Shown here in pieces: positions 11,471 through 21,523 of a stretch of 64,000 nt of DNA. The position numbers and the translations under genes were made by a program. Location of the stretch: contig CM029380.1 in NCBI GenBank assembly GCA_017165825.1, positions 21,652,198 to 21,716,197 on the forward strand. Direction: 5' to 3'. The notes below the pieces were generated by a model. It searched no databases, was not told the origin of the DNA, and saw only the letters and a list, made by a program, of their open reading frames with translations. The stretch is from Hepsetus odoe. Its lineage: Eukaryota > Chordata > Actinopteri > Characiformes > Hepsetidae. The first letter of the stretch is position 1. Each line of letters starts with the position of its first letter.

Positions 11471-12349
11471 TAGATTTTTTCTGTATACATTTTTTGAAGT
11501 GATCGCAGCTGCGGTCATATTTTTTGTCATAAATATTGTGCTTGCTTCCGACCTGAAAACTTCCTTTTCTTCGCTTCATCCTGATGTTGAACATCTTTGT
11601 CCTGCACCTGCTCCATCACTGTGGCACATGGGTGATGCCACCCCTGGACATGTGACCCTCATTGAGCGCTGTTCAGCCCTCCAGTGCTGAAACCTCTCTG
11701 TTAGTAAAACGCAAATAAAGCAAACTCCATACCCAACACTGGGCTTTCAGTTCAGCCTGTCTGGTTGGCAGAGGTGAGGTGAATACTGATCTGATGTTGG
11801 CTGAAGTTGGGCCTCTTCGCTGTTGTGTCTGAGGCGGGCATTAGTATTAAACACTGAATTATGCACAATGTTGGGGGGGGGGGAGCTCTGGCTCTGGTGT
11901 AGATTGTATGGTATTGATTGGTAGTAATTTGCATACATCAAGCTTATAATTACAATTGACTTCTTTGTTCACTGTCGTACCATTTTAAAGAGACATGGAG
12001 GCTGTAAACAGATGCAGATGCTGGTTTGTGACCTTTTTTCTGGACGAGGGGAAAAGTTTGGTCATTTTCTGTCTGTGGCGGCCTATTGAGAGACACAGAA
12101 CATGGCTACTGTCTTTCAGGAAAGTGACTATTTGTCATTATGAAGAGACCACAGCAAAAAAAAAAAAAGCTAAAAAAAATTATTCTCTCCATTGTGTATA
12201 TAATGTTATTGTTATGTTTGTATTATTGTATATATAGTGTTATTTTTTGAGTATTATTTATTATATTTTTTCTTTATTCTGATGTATTCTCCAGAATCAG
12301 TTTATCACTACACCATCGTGGGAGCAATTCAGTAGGAGCACTGGTTGAG
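11471..12349. other. Non-coding flank
   Basis: AT-rich sequence with a G9 homopolymer near 11874-11883 and a short A12 run near 12156. No gene recognised. Confidence 0.5.
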
Positions 12350-12500
12350 GGAGCAGGGAGGAACAGTGGAGCAGTGGTTGGGCACAGTACCTAGTTCAAG
12401 GAGACGTCATGGTGACCTGCTGTCCCTTGACCTGAACCTATGACCTTCCAATCATGTATCATGCGATCGAGTCCCTAATCAGTAGGCCACCACTGCCCCC
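12350..12500 (-). mobile_element. tRNA-derived SINE (family 2), diverged
   Basis: Read on the minus strand, the head is GTGGCCTACTGATTAGGGAC, an A-box-like sequence (12479-12489), followed by a B-box-like GGTTCAGGTCA (12428-12438). The head matches the other family 2 copies at 25148, 34434 and 41166. The body is strongly diverged and the tail is not recognisable. Confidence 0.6.
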
Positions 12501-13929
12501 ATTGGCCATTTTTGCAGACCATAAAGAGAGATCTAAATAGTTCTCTGTGGCTTTGTATTCATTTTACTTGTTGCATTTTGTATTTAAATCAGTATATATA
12601 CATGTAGATTCATCCAGTTGTGCTGGTGCCTCCAAAAACATTTTGTTTGGAGCCTGTAGTCAAAGCTGGACTGAAAGTGTGTGTGAATGAATGCAGTCGG
12701 TAGCTAAAGCCCCTAAAGTCCATGATGCAAATGCCTCCTGGATTCTGGTGGGTCTAAGACTCCGCTCATCCAAACTCTTATTTGGAGGGAATAAATGAGA
12801 TAGAAAGTCAATGAAGAGACTTTCTCAAGTCCTGATCTCTTTCAAGTCTCTAGGGGTGAGTGGTGGCAACAGAAAGGTGTGATGTTTAACCCCTTTTTCA
12901 TTCTCCATCGTGTCTGAAATGTACACCCTAAATAATGCAGCAAGTTTTTTGCTCAAATGCAGGCAAAATATGAACACACTGCTTCACCATCACCAAGGTT
13001 TGTGCATTTGGCACTGGTGCCTGAAATAGAAATAGACGTAGAATGTTATTCAGAGCAGTACTGTAATTATTTTCATAAGCCATGTGTGGAGTTACAAGAC
13101 ATTGATACACGAGACTTGTTCTGCACAATATCGTGGGACATACAAAGCAGCTTGGTGTGTGTGTGTGTGTGTTGGTGTGTTGGGGCTAATTCCTCATTCA
13201 TTATTCGCCTCCTCATTAATTGTGGTTTAAAGTTCACAACAACTCAGGTGTGACTGAGAAACACAATCCTGGGATTTATTTCATTATTTCTTATTATGAC
13301 ATGAAATCCCTCCAATGGCACAGTCCTGGCAGCCCTGTCCTCCGTGATCTGGACCAATCACAGCTGACCTTTGCTTTAGTGCCAGGACAGACAGACATTC
13401 GTGTGCAGCAAGTTAGGATGAGGGTGCGTTCCTAATACACAACCCCATGCAGATCCAGTTAACAAAACGACTGATTCATACTGTTTGTAAAAAGGAACTA
13501 TAGTTATATTCAAAATGATTAAAAATAATATAAAACAAATGTCAAGCTGCAGATTTAAACTGAAGTTGAACCAATAAATACATAAAAACCATGAATTAAT
13601 GGCGAAAATAGCAGCTCAAATACAAATATCGTGTACCTTTAATCTGATGTGCCCCAGTTTAGTGTGGTTTGGCTTTCCATCCTGAACATTGGAGCTGTGA
13701 GCTAGAGGAGACTTTGCTTGTTGACTTTTATATTTACAAATCGAGTCCTTTTAAAATGATCAGTGAATAAATATGAATTTCTTTTTTATATTCAATGTAA
13801 TATTTCTTGTTAAATATGCAACGCAGTCCATTTAACATATTATTTATTATTGGAATATACATCAACTTGACAATTAACTTGGATTATTGTACATTCTAGA
13901 AGCCTTATAGCACATTAAATCAGCACTTT
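12501..13929. other. AT-rich non-coding flank
   Basis: No gene or repeat family recognised. A short GT run lies near 13155-13172. Confidence 0.5.
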
Positions 13930-14790
13930 CTTTTTAGACTAGACTCCTGTCTGAACTGACAGGGCTGAAACGAAACCCAAATTAGGAACAGTGCATTGAT
14001 GTGCACTCAGGTTCTCTGCAGTTGAGGTAATATTGGAAAGGGTTGGTCCATCTAGAAAATTATTAACTGTCTTAAATGATCTACCATTTCATACAATCTA
14101 GAACTTTAAGGCATAAAAAAAGTCTTGTTGGACAGCAGGCCATACATACAACTACCAGGCCGTAGGCTGGCTTCTTGCTGCTTCCAAAAATGGCCAAACC
14201 CAGACAGACAGACAGACAGACAGACAGAAAGAGAGACTGCAAAAAAAAAAAAATCTCTTTCTTCCTTACTATTATAATGTCTCCATTTACAGGTTTGAAA
14301 CTCAAATACCAAATTAGGACCTGCTGTCCGGTTCTGTGCAGCCCTACCTAGAAAATGACTATCCAGCAAAATTAACTCACACTCCAAGTCTTACTAGTCT
14401 CAAGTTAGTCTCACGTCTCAAGTCGAGTCTATCTTTAACAAGAAACAGGTTTTGTTGGACAGCAGGCTACAAATATAGCTACTCGTCCACAGTCTGATTT
14501 TTTTTTTATTTCTAAAATCTGCAAAATCGAGACAGACAGAAAAACAAATCACTTTATTCCTAGACCAGTCTAATATCTGAACATGATCTAATATCTACAG
14601 GACTAAGACTGAACCCAAATCCCAAATTAGGACATTTAATTGACCTGCTATCAGGTTCCGTGCAGGGACTTGAACACTTGCATCTCAGAACTGTACTTTT
14701 GAGACATAAAAAAACTTTTGCTGGTCCCTGAGTTGACTTTTGCTTCTAGGAAACACAGACAGACAGACAGACAGATAAAAAAAACAAAGA
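13930..14790. repeat. Degenerate tandem array, ~320 bp unit
   Basis: About 2.7 diverged copies of a 310-330 bp unit lie directly upstream of the nfia CpG-rich promoter. One landmark, CCCAAATTAGGAC or a close variant, recurs at about 13977, 14309 and 14622. A second, TTGTTGGACAGCAGGC, recurs at 14125 and 14452, with a decayed copy near 14715. A third, a run of CAGA tetranucleotides, recurs at about 14200, 14530 and 14755. The phrase GACCTGCTGTCCGGTTCTG also recurs in diverged form. I do not recognise the unit as a known transposon. Confidence 0.65.
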
Positions 14791-14896
14791 AAACAGCAGG
14801 TATAGTAAGAATGATTTCCAAAACTGCAGCACTTTGACTGAACTTTTAAAGCGCTCTCACACACTGCTGCCCTTCTCTCACTCCCTCTCTCACTCG

Positions 14897-14897
<1 letters not shown>

Positions 14898-14929
<32 letters not shown>

Positions 14930-14939
14930 TGTGTGTGTC
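14898..14939. repeat. (GT)n microsatellite at the promoter edge
   Basis: GT repeat with one GA interruption marking the upstream edge of the CpG-rich block. Confidence 0.95.
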
Positions 14940-15033
14940 GCTGATGAGGGCGCTGTGCTTCACTCTCCAGTTCGCGCGGAGGAGCGGAGCGTTTCCTCTC
15001 CGCACCGAAACAGCGCGCTTCACTTTCAGTCCT

Positions 15034-15102
15034 CTCTCCCTCTCTGTCTCTCTCCCTCCCTCTCTCTCTCTCTCCCTCTCTCTCCCCCTCTCTCTCTCAG
15101 GT
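15034..15102. repeat. CT-rich tract in the nfia leader region
   Basis: Homopyrimidine stretch made of CTCTCT and CCCTCTC units, between GC-rich segments of the putative leader. Pyrimidine-rich elements are common at TATA-less vertebrate promoters. Confidence 0.9.
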
Positions 15103-15262
15103 TGAGACCTAAGGACTCGGGATCAGGTGCCGACCCGCAGCCCGTGTGTGTGCTCTGTAAGGACAGGGTCTCGGTGCGCTCGGCGCTGCGCTGCGCTGCG
15201 CTGCAGACTCGGCTCGGTCCGCTCCGCTCCGCTCCGCTCCGCGCCGCGCCGAACCGGCCCCG

Positions 15263-15340
15263 ATGCTGCGCAGAGCCGCTCTCCAGAGACTGAAGTGCGA
15301 GGGCTCGTTCTTTCCCGAATCCGGAGGAGTTGTTTTGTGA
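15263..15340 (+). other. Upstream ORF 1 (25 codons)
   Basis: ATG at 15263, stop TGA at 15338-15340, 25 residues starting MLRRAALQRL. It ends before the nfia ATG. It would be translated only if the leader starts upstream of it, which I infer from the CpG-rich context. Confidence 0.45.
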
Positions 15341-15396
15341 CTGCACGTGATTTTTAAAAGCTCTGACAATCTTTTTTTCCCCTCCTCCCCCTCCCG

Positions 15397-15426
15397 ATGT
15401 CTCTCCAAGTCTGTCGGTCCGGCTGA
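15397..15426 (+). other. Upstream ORF 2 (9 codons)
   Basis: ATG at 15397 and TGA at 15424-15426, encoding MSLQVCRSG. A short leader ORF that terminates well upstream of the nfia start. Confidence 0.4.
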
Positions 15427-15453
15427 GCGCACGCCCGTCTCCCGCACTTCGCC

Positions 15454-15513
15454 ATGCCTTTGCACAAAGTTGGGCTCGGTTCTGAAAACGGCACCGTGTC
15501 GGCGCGGCTTTAA
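15454..15513 (+). other. Upstream ORF 3 (19 codons)
   Basis: ATG at 15454 preceded by GCC, with the downstream codon CCT, and stop TAA at 15511-15513. The peptide begins MPLHKVGLGS. It does not overlap the main start. Confidence 0.4.
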
Positions 15514-15534
15514 CGGAGCCGGGGCTTTTTTCTT

Positions 15535-15537
<3 letters not shown>

Positions 15538-15578
<41 letters not shown>
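15538..15578. repeat. (GT)n in the nfia leader
   Basis: About 20 GT units between upstream ORF 3 and the minimal upstream ORFs. Confidence 0.95.
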
Positions 15579-15585
<7 letters not shown>

Positions 15586-15612
15586 CTCGAGGCGGGGTTA
15601 AAGTTCACCTCT

Positions 15613-15643
15613 ATGGAGCCGTGAAGCCCACTTGGAAATGTGA
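15613..15643 (+). other. Two minimal upstream ORFs, including ATG-TGA
   Basis: ATGGAGCCGTGA at 15613-15624 encodes only three residues. Fourteen bases later ATGTGA at 15638-15643 is a start-stop element. Both lie within about 220 bases of the nfia initiator and could reduce or stage initiation if they are in the mature leader. Confidence 0.45.
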
Positions 15644-15673
15644 AAGCAAGAAGCAGCTTTTATTTCATTCCCC

Positions 15674-15676
<3 letters not shown>

Positions 15677-15728
<52 letters not shown>
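15677..15728. repeat. (CT)n in the nfia leader
   Basis: About 26 CT units lying about 95 bases upstream of the initiator ATG. Confidence 0.95.
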
Positions 15729-15730
<2 letters not shown>

Positions 15731-15774
15731 CCTCTCCTTTTTTTCTTCTTCTCTTCATACACACGGCAATCAGC

Positions 15775-15796
15775 CCACACACACACACACACACAC
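15775..15796. repeat. (CA)n just upstream of the nfia ATG
   Basis: A 22 bp CA run ending 27 bases before the initiator codon. Confidence 0.95.
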
Positions 15797-15823
15797 CCTG
15801 GTTACTTGACACACTCTCCAGTC

Positions 15824-15850
15824 ATGTACTCTCCACTATGCCTAACGCAG
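15824..15850 (+). CDS. nfia: Nuclear factor I-A, coding exon 1
   Basis: Nine codons, ATG at 15824-15826 through CAG at 15848-15850, encode MYSPLCLTQ, the start of the widely expressed NFIA isoform. A perfect donor CAG|GTAAGT follows at 15851. The exon ends on a codon boundary, so it joins exon 2 in phase 0 to give LCLTQ-DEFHPF, as in vertebrate NFI proteins. NFIA is a dimeric nuclear transcription factor binding TTGGC-N5-GCCAA and controls glial, brain and kidney development. A second ATG at 15838 is out of frame and belongs to a leader frame that runs into the intron. Mammalian NFIA has alternative first exons; I found none here. The exon is far too short for an ORF search and was placed from the peptide and splice site. 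Confidence 0.93.
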
Positions 15851-16107
15851 GTAAGTGACCCTTTAAACCTCTGCTTTACTCTTGGCTCAGTTTTTGGTGA
15901 TCTGGTCTGGGTGGGACTGGGGCAGCATTGCTCAACACTGAACTTTGTGCAGCAGCACTGACAGAGCACATGGCGGCACACATGTGCACACACTCTTAGG
16001 CTTGGATTTTGCTTCTGTTTTCCGTGGGAAAAAAGGCACCAGCAGTCTGAAGTAGCTGAAAGTGTGAGGGAGCTCTTCTCAGTGCTTAGGCTCTTTTTTC
16101 TCTCGAC

Positions 16108-16154
16108 CACTATCTCCCTCTCTCTCCCTCTCTCCCTCTCTCACACACACACAC
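16108..16154. repeat. CT tract joined to (CA)n
   Basis: Short CT-rich tract followed by a six-unit CA run in intron 1. Confidence 0.85.
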
Positions 16155-18431
16155 TATTTGTGTTTGGAGCCACTAAATGCTGTCAGGGCTTCACCCAAGC
16201 CCAAGTTTGGTGTCCAGCCAGCTTTTTTCCTGCACTGACTTTCCCTTCTGCCATGTGCAGCAGCCTTAAAAAAGGTCCTCTAAAGACCCGCGTCCATTCT
16301 GGACCTCCACAAAGTGGTCCGACTCTCCTTTTACTCCTTTAAAAGTGAGCTGGAGCCGAGGTTTCCCTCTTTGTCATTTCTCTCTGCTGTCTTTTACCGG
16401 CCATGCAGGTTCATCCCCACGCTGGCCTGGCAGGGAGTGTAAAGCTGTCAAGGGTGGCTTGCACGTAGCAGCTGGTGAACAGGACACAAACTGGTGGGAG
16501 AAGGTTTCAGCTGGTTTTTAGGTTATGCAGAAAGTGTATGTAACTTTCTGGTTATTTGAGGCGTGAGGTGAGGTGGGAAGATTAAACTTTAAAAATAGTA
16601 GGCTCTACTGCTGGATCTCTTTTTAGATGGATATTTATTAGTAAAGTAGGGAAAAGATCGGAAAACACTTTCCCTCCAACTTTGAGCGTATAATGTGATG
16701 TAGGTGTGTGTGTTTGGTTTTCTGTTAGTGAAGTATTCATCTGTAATGTGCTTTCCTGTCCTTTCTTACTGACTTTGTAAATTAGACTCAATCATGAGGC
16801 TATTAGGTCGACTAGGCCCTTCATGCTGTTGTGTCAATAGATTTCCCCTTTTTTTTTTTTTTTTTTTGGTCAATTTTTGCTGCTGGTTTGATTTGAAAGA
16901 ACTGAATACGGTCACTGTTCTAGACGTCTAGCTTATTGATTTATTGAATTTATTAAGGGAAAAGCATTTCGGTTCTTAGATCATTAACATAATTCTATTT
17001 TTCAGGGCCCTATGAAGCACACTGGTAATTATTTAGTGCAGCATCGATATTTCTTCATTAAAATAAAATCAGAAATGTTTCAGATTTTAACAGGTTATTG
17101 TAAGTGCTGGAACTAATTAGTGGAGCACAAGTTTTCAAAGTTCGTTTTTAAGTCAGTGTTAAAATGATTGTGCTGCAGGATGTCGATATGGTCCTCAGAG
17201 GTGCACAGGATACCCTTAGAGTCGATCTCTGTTCTCTTACAGCCTGCTGTCTGAATGTGCCCAGTTTTCTTCTTGCACGTTGCAATGTGCTTAGTTAAGA
17301 AAACAAATCCGTGATCAAGATTGCTTTCGGGAAAATGAAAAGTGAAAAAAAATAGATGCTTGAAAACCTTTTTTCTGCATTTTCCCCCCTTCTTTGAATT
17401 TGAAATTCACTTCAATTATTGATCATTATATAGGTTCTGATTTTTGTCTTATAATATATACTGACATTATATTTAAATTATACATTTAGCAAGAAACGTA
17501 TGTTCTCACAGGTGCTCTTCAGCTGAGAGTTCATGGTTTTAGCTACTCTGTCTGTCTGGGCCACAAGGCACTATTGTTCAATACTGAGGCCCTGCGATCG
17601 GACGAGGGAATCAGTTCAGTTCACTTTATGCGTCTGGGAGAAAAAAAACTTTCTTGCTGCAGCTCATATTTTTGGCTTAGAGTATAAAGTGTGTGCATGA
17701 AAGTGCAAGAAACGGTGCGCAGTGTCTGAGCTGCTTTTTTCGGCAGGAGAGCACCATTAGCCGACAGTTTACCCAGAATTCTTTTTACATCCAAGAAGAG
17801 GCTCCAAAAAGGGAAAGTGAGTCCTGTCAACTCACAATCGGGTCCCTGCCATGTTGTGTTGCAAGGAAGGGTCACTACCGAGCAGCATTACAATTTTTTT
17901 GTGTTTAAATTACAGTTTTTGGTGAGCTGTAGTGAAGACCTGTTATTTAGGGATTTTAACTGTCATTATATGCCCCAAAGAGGTTAACAGCTAAGTTTTA
18001 ACTACAGAGATCATTTCTCCCATTTAGACGTTGTTTGTATTTATAGAGCTCGTAGAAAATTGGAGTGCGCATGTAAGCATACTTTATGAGAAGCATGTTC
18101 ACACTCCCACACAGGAACACACTTCTCAAGAGATCTTTTCTGTAATTATCGAGACAAAAACATGTAATGTATTTATCTCTCATACCAAGAGATGATATCT
18201 GCCATTAAGGGCAACATTTGGTAGAATTTTATATTTGGAGACTCGGGGAAGTCAGATAATACATGCTTTGGATTTATTCCAGGTTTCGCACGCCTGAGAG
18301 ACAAGGGAGCTGAATTCCAAAAAGGAGTGTAATGCATCGTGTGTAAAGCATATTCCGTTATATTTCGGCCTCATTTAGATTTTAGATTCATTTATTATAA
18401 TCCATTCTATTTAGCTTGTGCAGGGCCTGTT

Positions 18432-18446
18432 TTCTCTCTCTCTCTT

Positions 18447-18492
<46 letters not shown>

Positions 18493-18509
18493 ACACACAC
18501 ACACACACT
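18432..18509. repeat. (CT)n/(CA)n compound microsatellite
   Basis: CT repeat to about 18457, then CA repeat with one CT interruption, in intron 1. Confidence 0.95.
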
Positions 18510-19922
18510 GCCATTGATTTGTCCACACATACCTTAAAGTAAAATATGGTATATTGTGGCTTTAAAAAACTAAAAATATGTGAGTAGACATAAGAGTTTA
18601 TTGTCAATATAAAGCAATCTAAAAAATAAATTGATATTTATTAAATATTGATTTACTAAAATTTATCTGATGAATATATCAATTAATAGATCAGCTAATA
18701 TATAAAAATATAAACTCACACACACACACACATATTTATTCTTTTCATTTAATGAAAGAATTGATGATTAAGTCCATTTTTTAAGAATATTTCTAGTGTT
18801 CTTGCCTTTAGTATCTGCCACTTTGATTAAAAAATAATAAAGTTGGTCTTTTTGGTCATTACAACAAACGCCCAATTTTTAAATTACTGTGTTTGACTTG
18901 CTTTTGCACGAATGACATTGTTGGCGCACTTTGCTCATTTTTTGGCAAGCCTCTTTGTGCTCACTGCGCCGCTTTTGGGGGTTTGTAGCAGGGCTATGGC
19001 CGTTTGTGGAAACGTTATTTTACTCGTTGGCAGGTTGCCATTCTTCTTTGAATTTTGTTTAATCCCCGTAGTTTTCTCTGTGTGAAATCCTAAATTGTTT
19101 AATATTAGACTCACTTAGTTATTTGCCTAGTTATTAGGACTTTGCGTTTTTAAGCTATAAAGCTTCATGTAAGTCTGTCATTTCTTTCTAGCTGGGAAGA
19201 GGACAAAGAGCTCTGTGGAGAAACTGACGTTTTCTCATTCAGTTGTGAAATGCACACATGACAGAAGTTCAGATAGTTCAAGTGGTTTTGTGCTTGCTTA
19301 TATAGAGCCCTTTAAGTTCAAATGACATGATGGCTTGAACCAGTAACTGTGATTCTGCTGCAGTAGTGGCCTGTGGAGGGGTGGAATTCAGTTTCCTAAA
19401 AATGTTGGAAAATTTTTAGTTTTCGGGAAGGTTAAATGTAATCATCTTTGTAAGAATCCTAATAATAAAAAAATTGATTGTAATTATATTGTGACGAGGG
19501 GTAATTAGATCATTTCTAAAAGATAAAAGAAAGTGAAAGAAAAGAAATGCACTTGGTGTTTTTTGCTTTTTGGGTTTTTTTTTTTTTTTTTCGCTTGGTG
19601 AAATTTTGTAGTTTGAATTGATTTTCTGCCAGGTTGTGTAATAGTGGCAGGTGCAGCCTGAATCCATTCGTATACTCGTATCCACTGCCTTCTCCCTCCA
19701 CACACTCCTAACAGTGAAATGCCATGCTCTGATGCTGAGCAAAGTGTTATCAATGCTGTTTTCAGAACAGCGCGTGTGAGTTTGCCTGTATGTATGTATG
19801 CGCCTTTATAGAGAAAAGATAAAAATAGCCAGTCTGATTTCCCTGCCCGGTTGTTTCTTTTTCTCGGTGCTGGCAGACCCCTACAGACCCGCATTCTTGC
19901 CAGAGAGCCAAGATACGGGCCT

Positions 19923-19966
19923 TACACACACACACACACACGCGCGCGCGCACATGCACACGCGCG

Positions 19967-20002
<36 letters not shown>
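19923..20002. repeat. 80 bp alternating purine-pyrimidine tract
   Basis: A tract of CA dinucleotides with two CG-rich cores (CGCGCGCGCG at 19941-19950 and CGCGCGCACG at 19961-19970) and one TG step. Reading base by base, the alternation of pyrimidine and purine is unbroken from 19923 to 20002. It lies 363 bp upstream of exon 2, and such tracts readily form left-handed DNA under negative supercoiling. Confidence 0.85.
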
Positions 20003-20007
<5 letters not shown>

Positions 20008-20364
20008 CCCTCGGCTCACAGGCCCACTCCTCCTTTTGAGGGCTTCCCTGCTCAGAAAGCCTGCGGACGTTTCTTACAAAATATGAATTGATGTTGTTAT
20101 ATAAAAGCATAATTACTCACACAATTGCTAGTTTATTATTATGCTTATGTAAATGATATTAAAATGTTTTTTCATTCATACAGTAAATGGAGAAAATTGC
20201 ATTCTGAAACTAAAAGGTTTTTTAACGATTCCATATTTCATGTTTCATCAATTATCTTCTTGATGATCTTCTTTTTGGAGTCCTTTCACTGTAATTGCAT
20301 GTTTGTTAAACTTCCTTTCTGCCTGGGCCTGATTTTCCTCTGTCCCTTTTTTCCACTCTTGCAG

Positions 20365-20893
20365 GATGAATTCCATCCTTTCATCGAAGCGCTGCTGCCC
20401 CATGTGCGAGCGTTCGCCTACACCTGGTTCAACCTGCAGGCCCGCAAGAGAAAGTACTTCAAAAAGCACGAGAAGCGCATGTCCAAAGAAGAGGAGCGGG
20501 CGGTGAAGGACGAGCTGCTGGCTGAGAAGGCCGAGGTCAAGCAGAAGTGGGCATCGCGGCTTCTAGCCAAGCTCCGCAAGGACATCCGGCCCGAGTTCCG
20601 CGAGGATTTCGTGCTCACTGTGACAGGGAAGAAGCCGCCGTGCTGCGTGCTCTCCAACCCCGACCAGAAGGGCAAGATGAGGAGAATCGACTGCTTGCGC
20701 CAAGCGGACAAAGTGTGGCGCTTGGACCTGGTCATGGTGATTTTATTCAAAGGTATTCCGCTTGAAAGTACTGATGGCGAAAGGCTGGTTAAATCTCCGC
20801 AGTGCTCGAACCCAGGGTTGTGCGTGCAGCCACATCACATAGGAGTTTCAGTAAAGGAGCTTGACCTGTACCTGGCCTACTTTGTACATGCAG
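20365..20893 (+). CDS. nfia: Nuclear factor I-A, coding exon 2 (DNA-binding domain)
   Basis: This 529 bp exon (176 codons plus one base) begins at DEFHPFIEAL after ...TCTTGCAG and ends ELDLYLAYFVHA before GTAAGT at 20894. It holds the NFI N-terminal basic region (exon residues 1-40, with RKRKYFKKHEKR) and the CTF/NFI MH1-like domain (about 60-175). The cysteines at exon residues 93, 94, 110, 147 and 153 fall in the conserved PPCC, RIDC, SPQC and GLC contexts of the DNA-binding and redox region. KEEERAVKDELL, PEFREDFVLTVTGKKPP, GKMRRID and FVHA together fit NFIA better than NFIB, NFIC or NFIX. Relative to mammalian NFIA as I remember it, LLAEKAEV replaces LLSEKPEV and PEFRED replaces PEYRED. 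The exon size is close to the roughly 530 bp exon 2 shared by vertebrate NFI genes. The frame reading on to a TAG at 20989-20991 is intron. Confidence 0.96.
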
Positions 20894-21098
20894 GTAAGTC
20901 CCTTTTTTATGTTGTTGCAATGTTGTGTCGCAATGCCAGTATATCCTTGTGTGGGTTAAAGAATGTACAGGCCAGATATACAATACTGTAGGATCAAGCA
21001 GCGTCAAATGACATGTCAGTTTCATTTTTTAGTCTGAAACGTTACTACACACTGCAAAAAATAAAGGTTTATACATGGTTCTTGTCCTAGAAAACCCT

Positions 21099-21523
21099 TT
21101 AAAGGGCCCATACCCTACATTTGTGTTGTCTTTTCACTCCTTTGAGTATATTTATGACATTTGTGCAAGTTTATGGGCCAAAAACAAGCAGCATTCCTTT
21201 TTATGTAACCATTTTTTAACCTCCCCATAACCCTGAAACAAATTTCTATTGTTACCATGCATTTTAGATGGATAAATCTAAAATAGCTCTGTTCTAATTG
21301 GCTTGCAGAATTTGCACATCATTTAAGACTACTACTCTCTTTATAACTTGAATGGGACATAAATGCTGTCACCATATATATATATATATATCTGTATATG
21401 GGCTTCTGGATTGAGGAGCACCTTTTAAACTTGTAGGAACAAGGTCTACACACTACATCAAAATATGTTTTTGGTTTTTTACTAATATGTAGAAAATGTG
21501 CTTTTCTGCTATGGGCCCTTTAA
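21099..21523. mobile_element. Non-autonomous DNA transposon (MITE-like)
   Basis: The element is 425 bp, AT-rich, non-coding, and bounded by perfect 14 bp terminal inverted repeats: TTAAAGGGCCCATA at 21099-21112 and TATGGGCCCTTTAA at 21510-21523. A subterminal echo, TATGGGCC, occurs near 21172. Both ends carry TTAA, which would be the target duplication if the element is of the piggyBac type, but TTAA could equally be part of the inverted repeat. It encodes no transposase. Confidence 0.75.

Larger units (their letters stand above)
14880..15823 (+). promoter_or_regulatory. nfia CpG-rich promoter and 5' leader
   Basis: A CpG-rich block sits immediately upstream of the nfia initiator codon. It includes pentanucleotide arrays (CTGCG)n at 15184-15205 and (GCTCC)n at 15219-15240, and is otherwise built of GT, CT and CA tracts. 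I see no TATA box in a convincing position, which fits a dispersed CpG-island promoter. The exact start site cannot be read from sequence. If transcription begins near 14950-15100, the leader is several hundred bases long, GC-rich and crossed by several upstream ORFs. Confidence 0.6.
15851..20364 (+). other. nfia intron 1
   Basis: Intron of 4514 bp with GTAAGT at the 5' end. At the 3' end a polypyrimidine tract at 20332-20360 is followed by CAG at 20362-20364. It contains T-rich homopolymers (about 16849-16867 and 19577-19591), CT/CA microsatellites and the alternating tract at 19923-20002. The last 240 bases happen to be open in frame with exon 2, but that translation is AT-rich and hydrophobic and reads like intron. 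I see no alternative exon in it. Confidence 0.85.

Noticed and set aside
15640..15858. Frame ending in MPNAGK across the exon 1 donor
   Set aside because: It is out of frame with the NFI protein, runs through CT and CA repeats, and reads into the intron. The MYSPLCLTQ frame from 15824 is correct.
20125..20364. N-terminal extension of the exon 2 frame, giving a 288-residue protein
   Set aside because: The extension is AT-rich, hydrophobic and lies upstream of a strong polypyrimidine tract and CAG acceptor at 20364. It is intron 1 that happens to be open.
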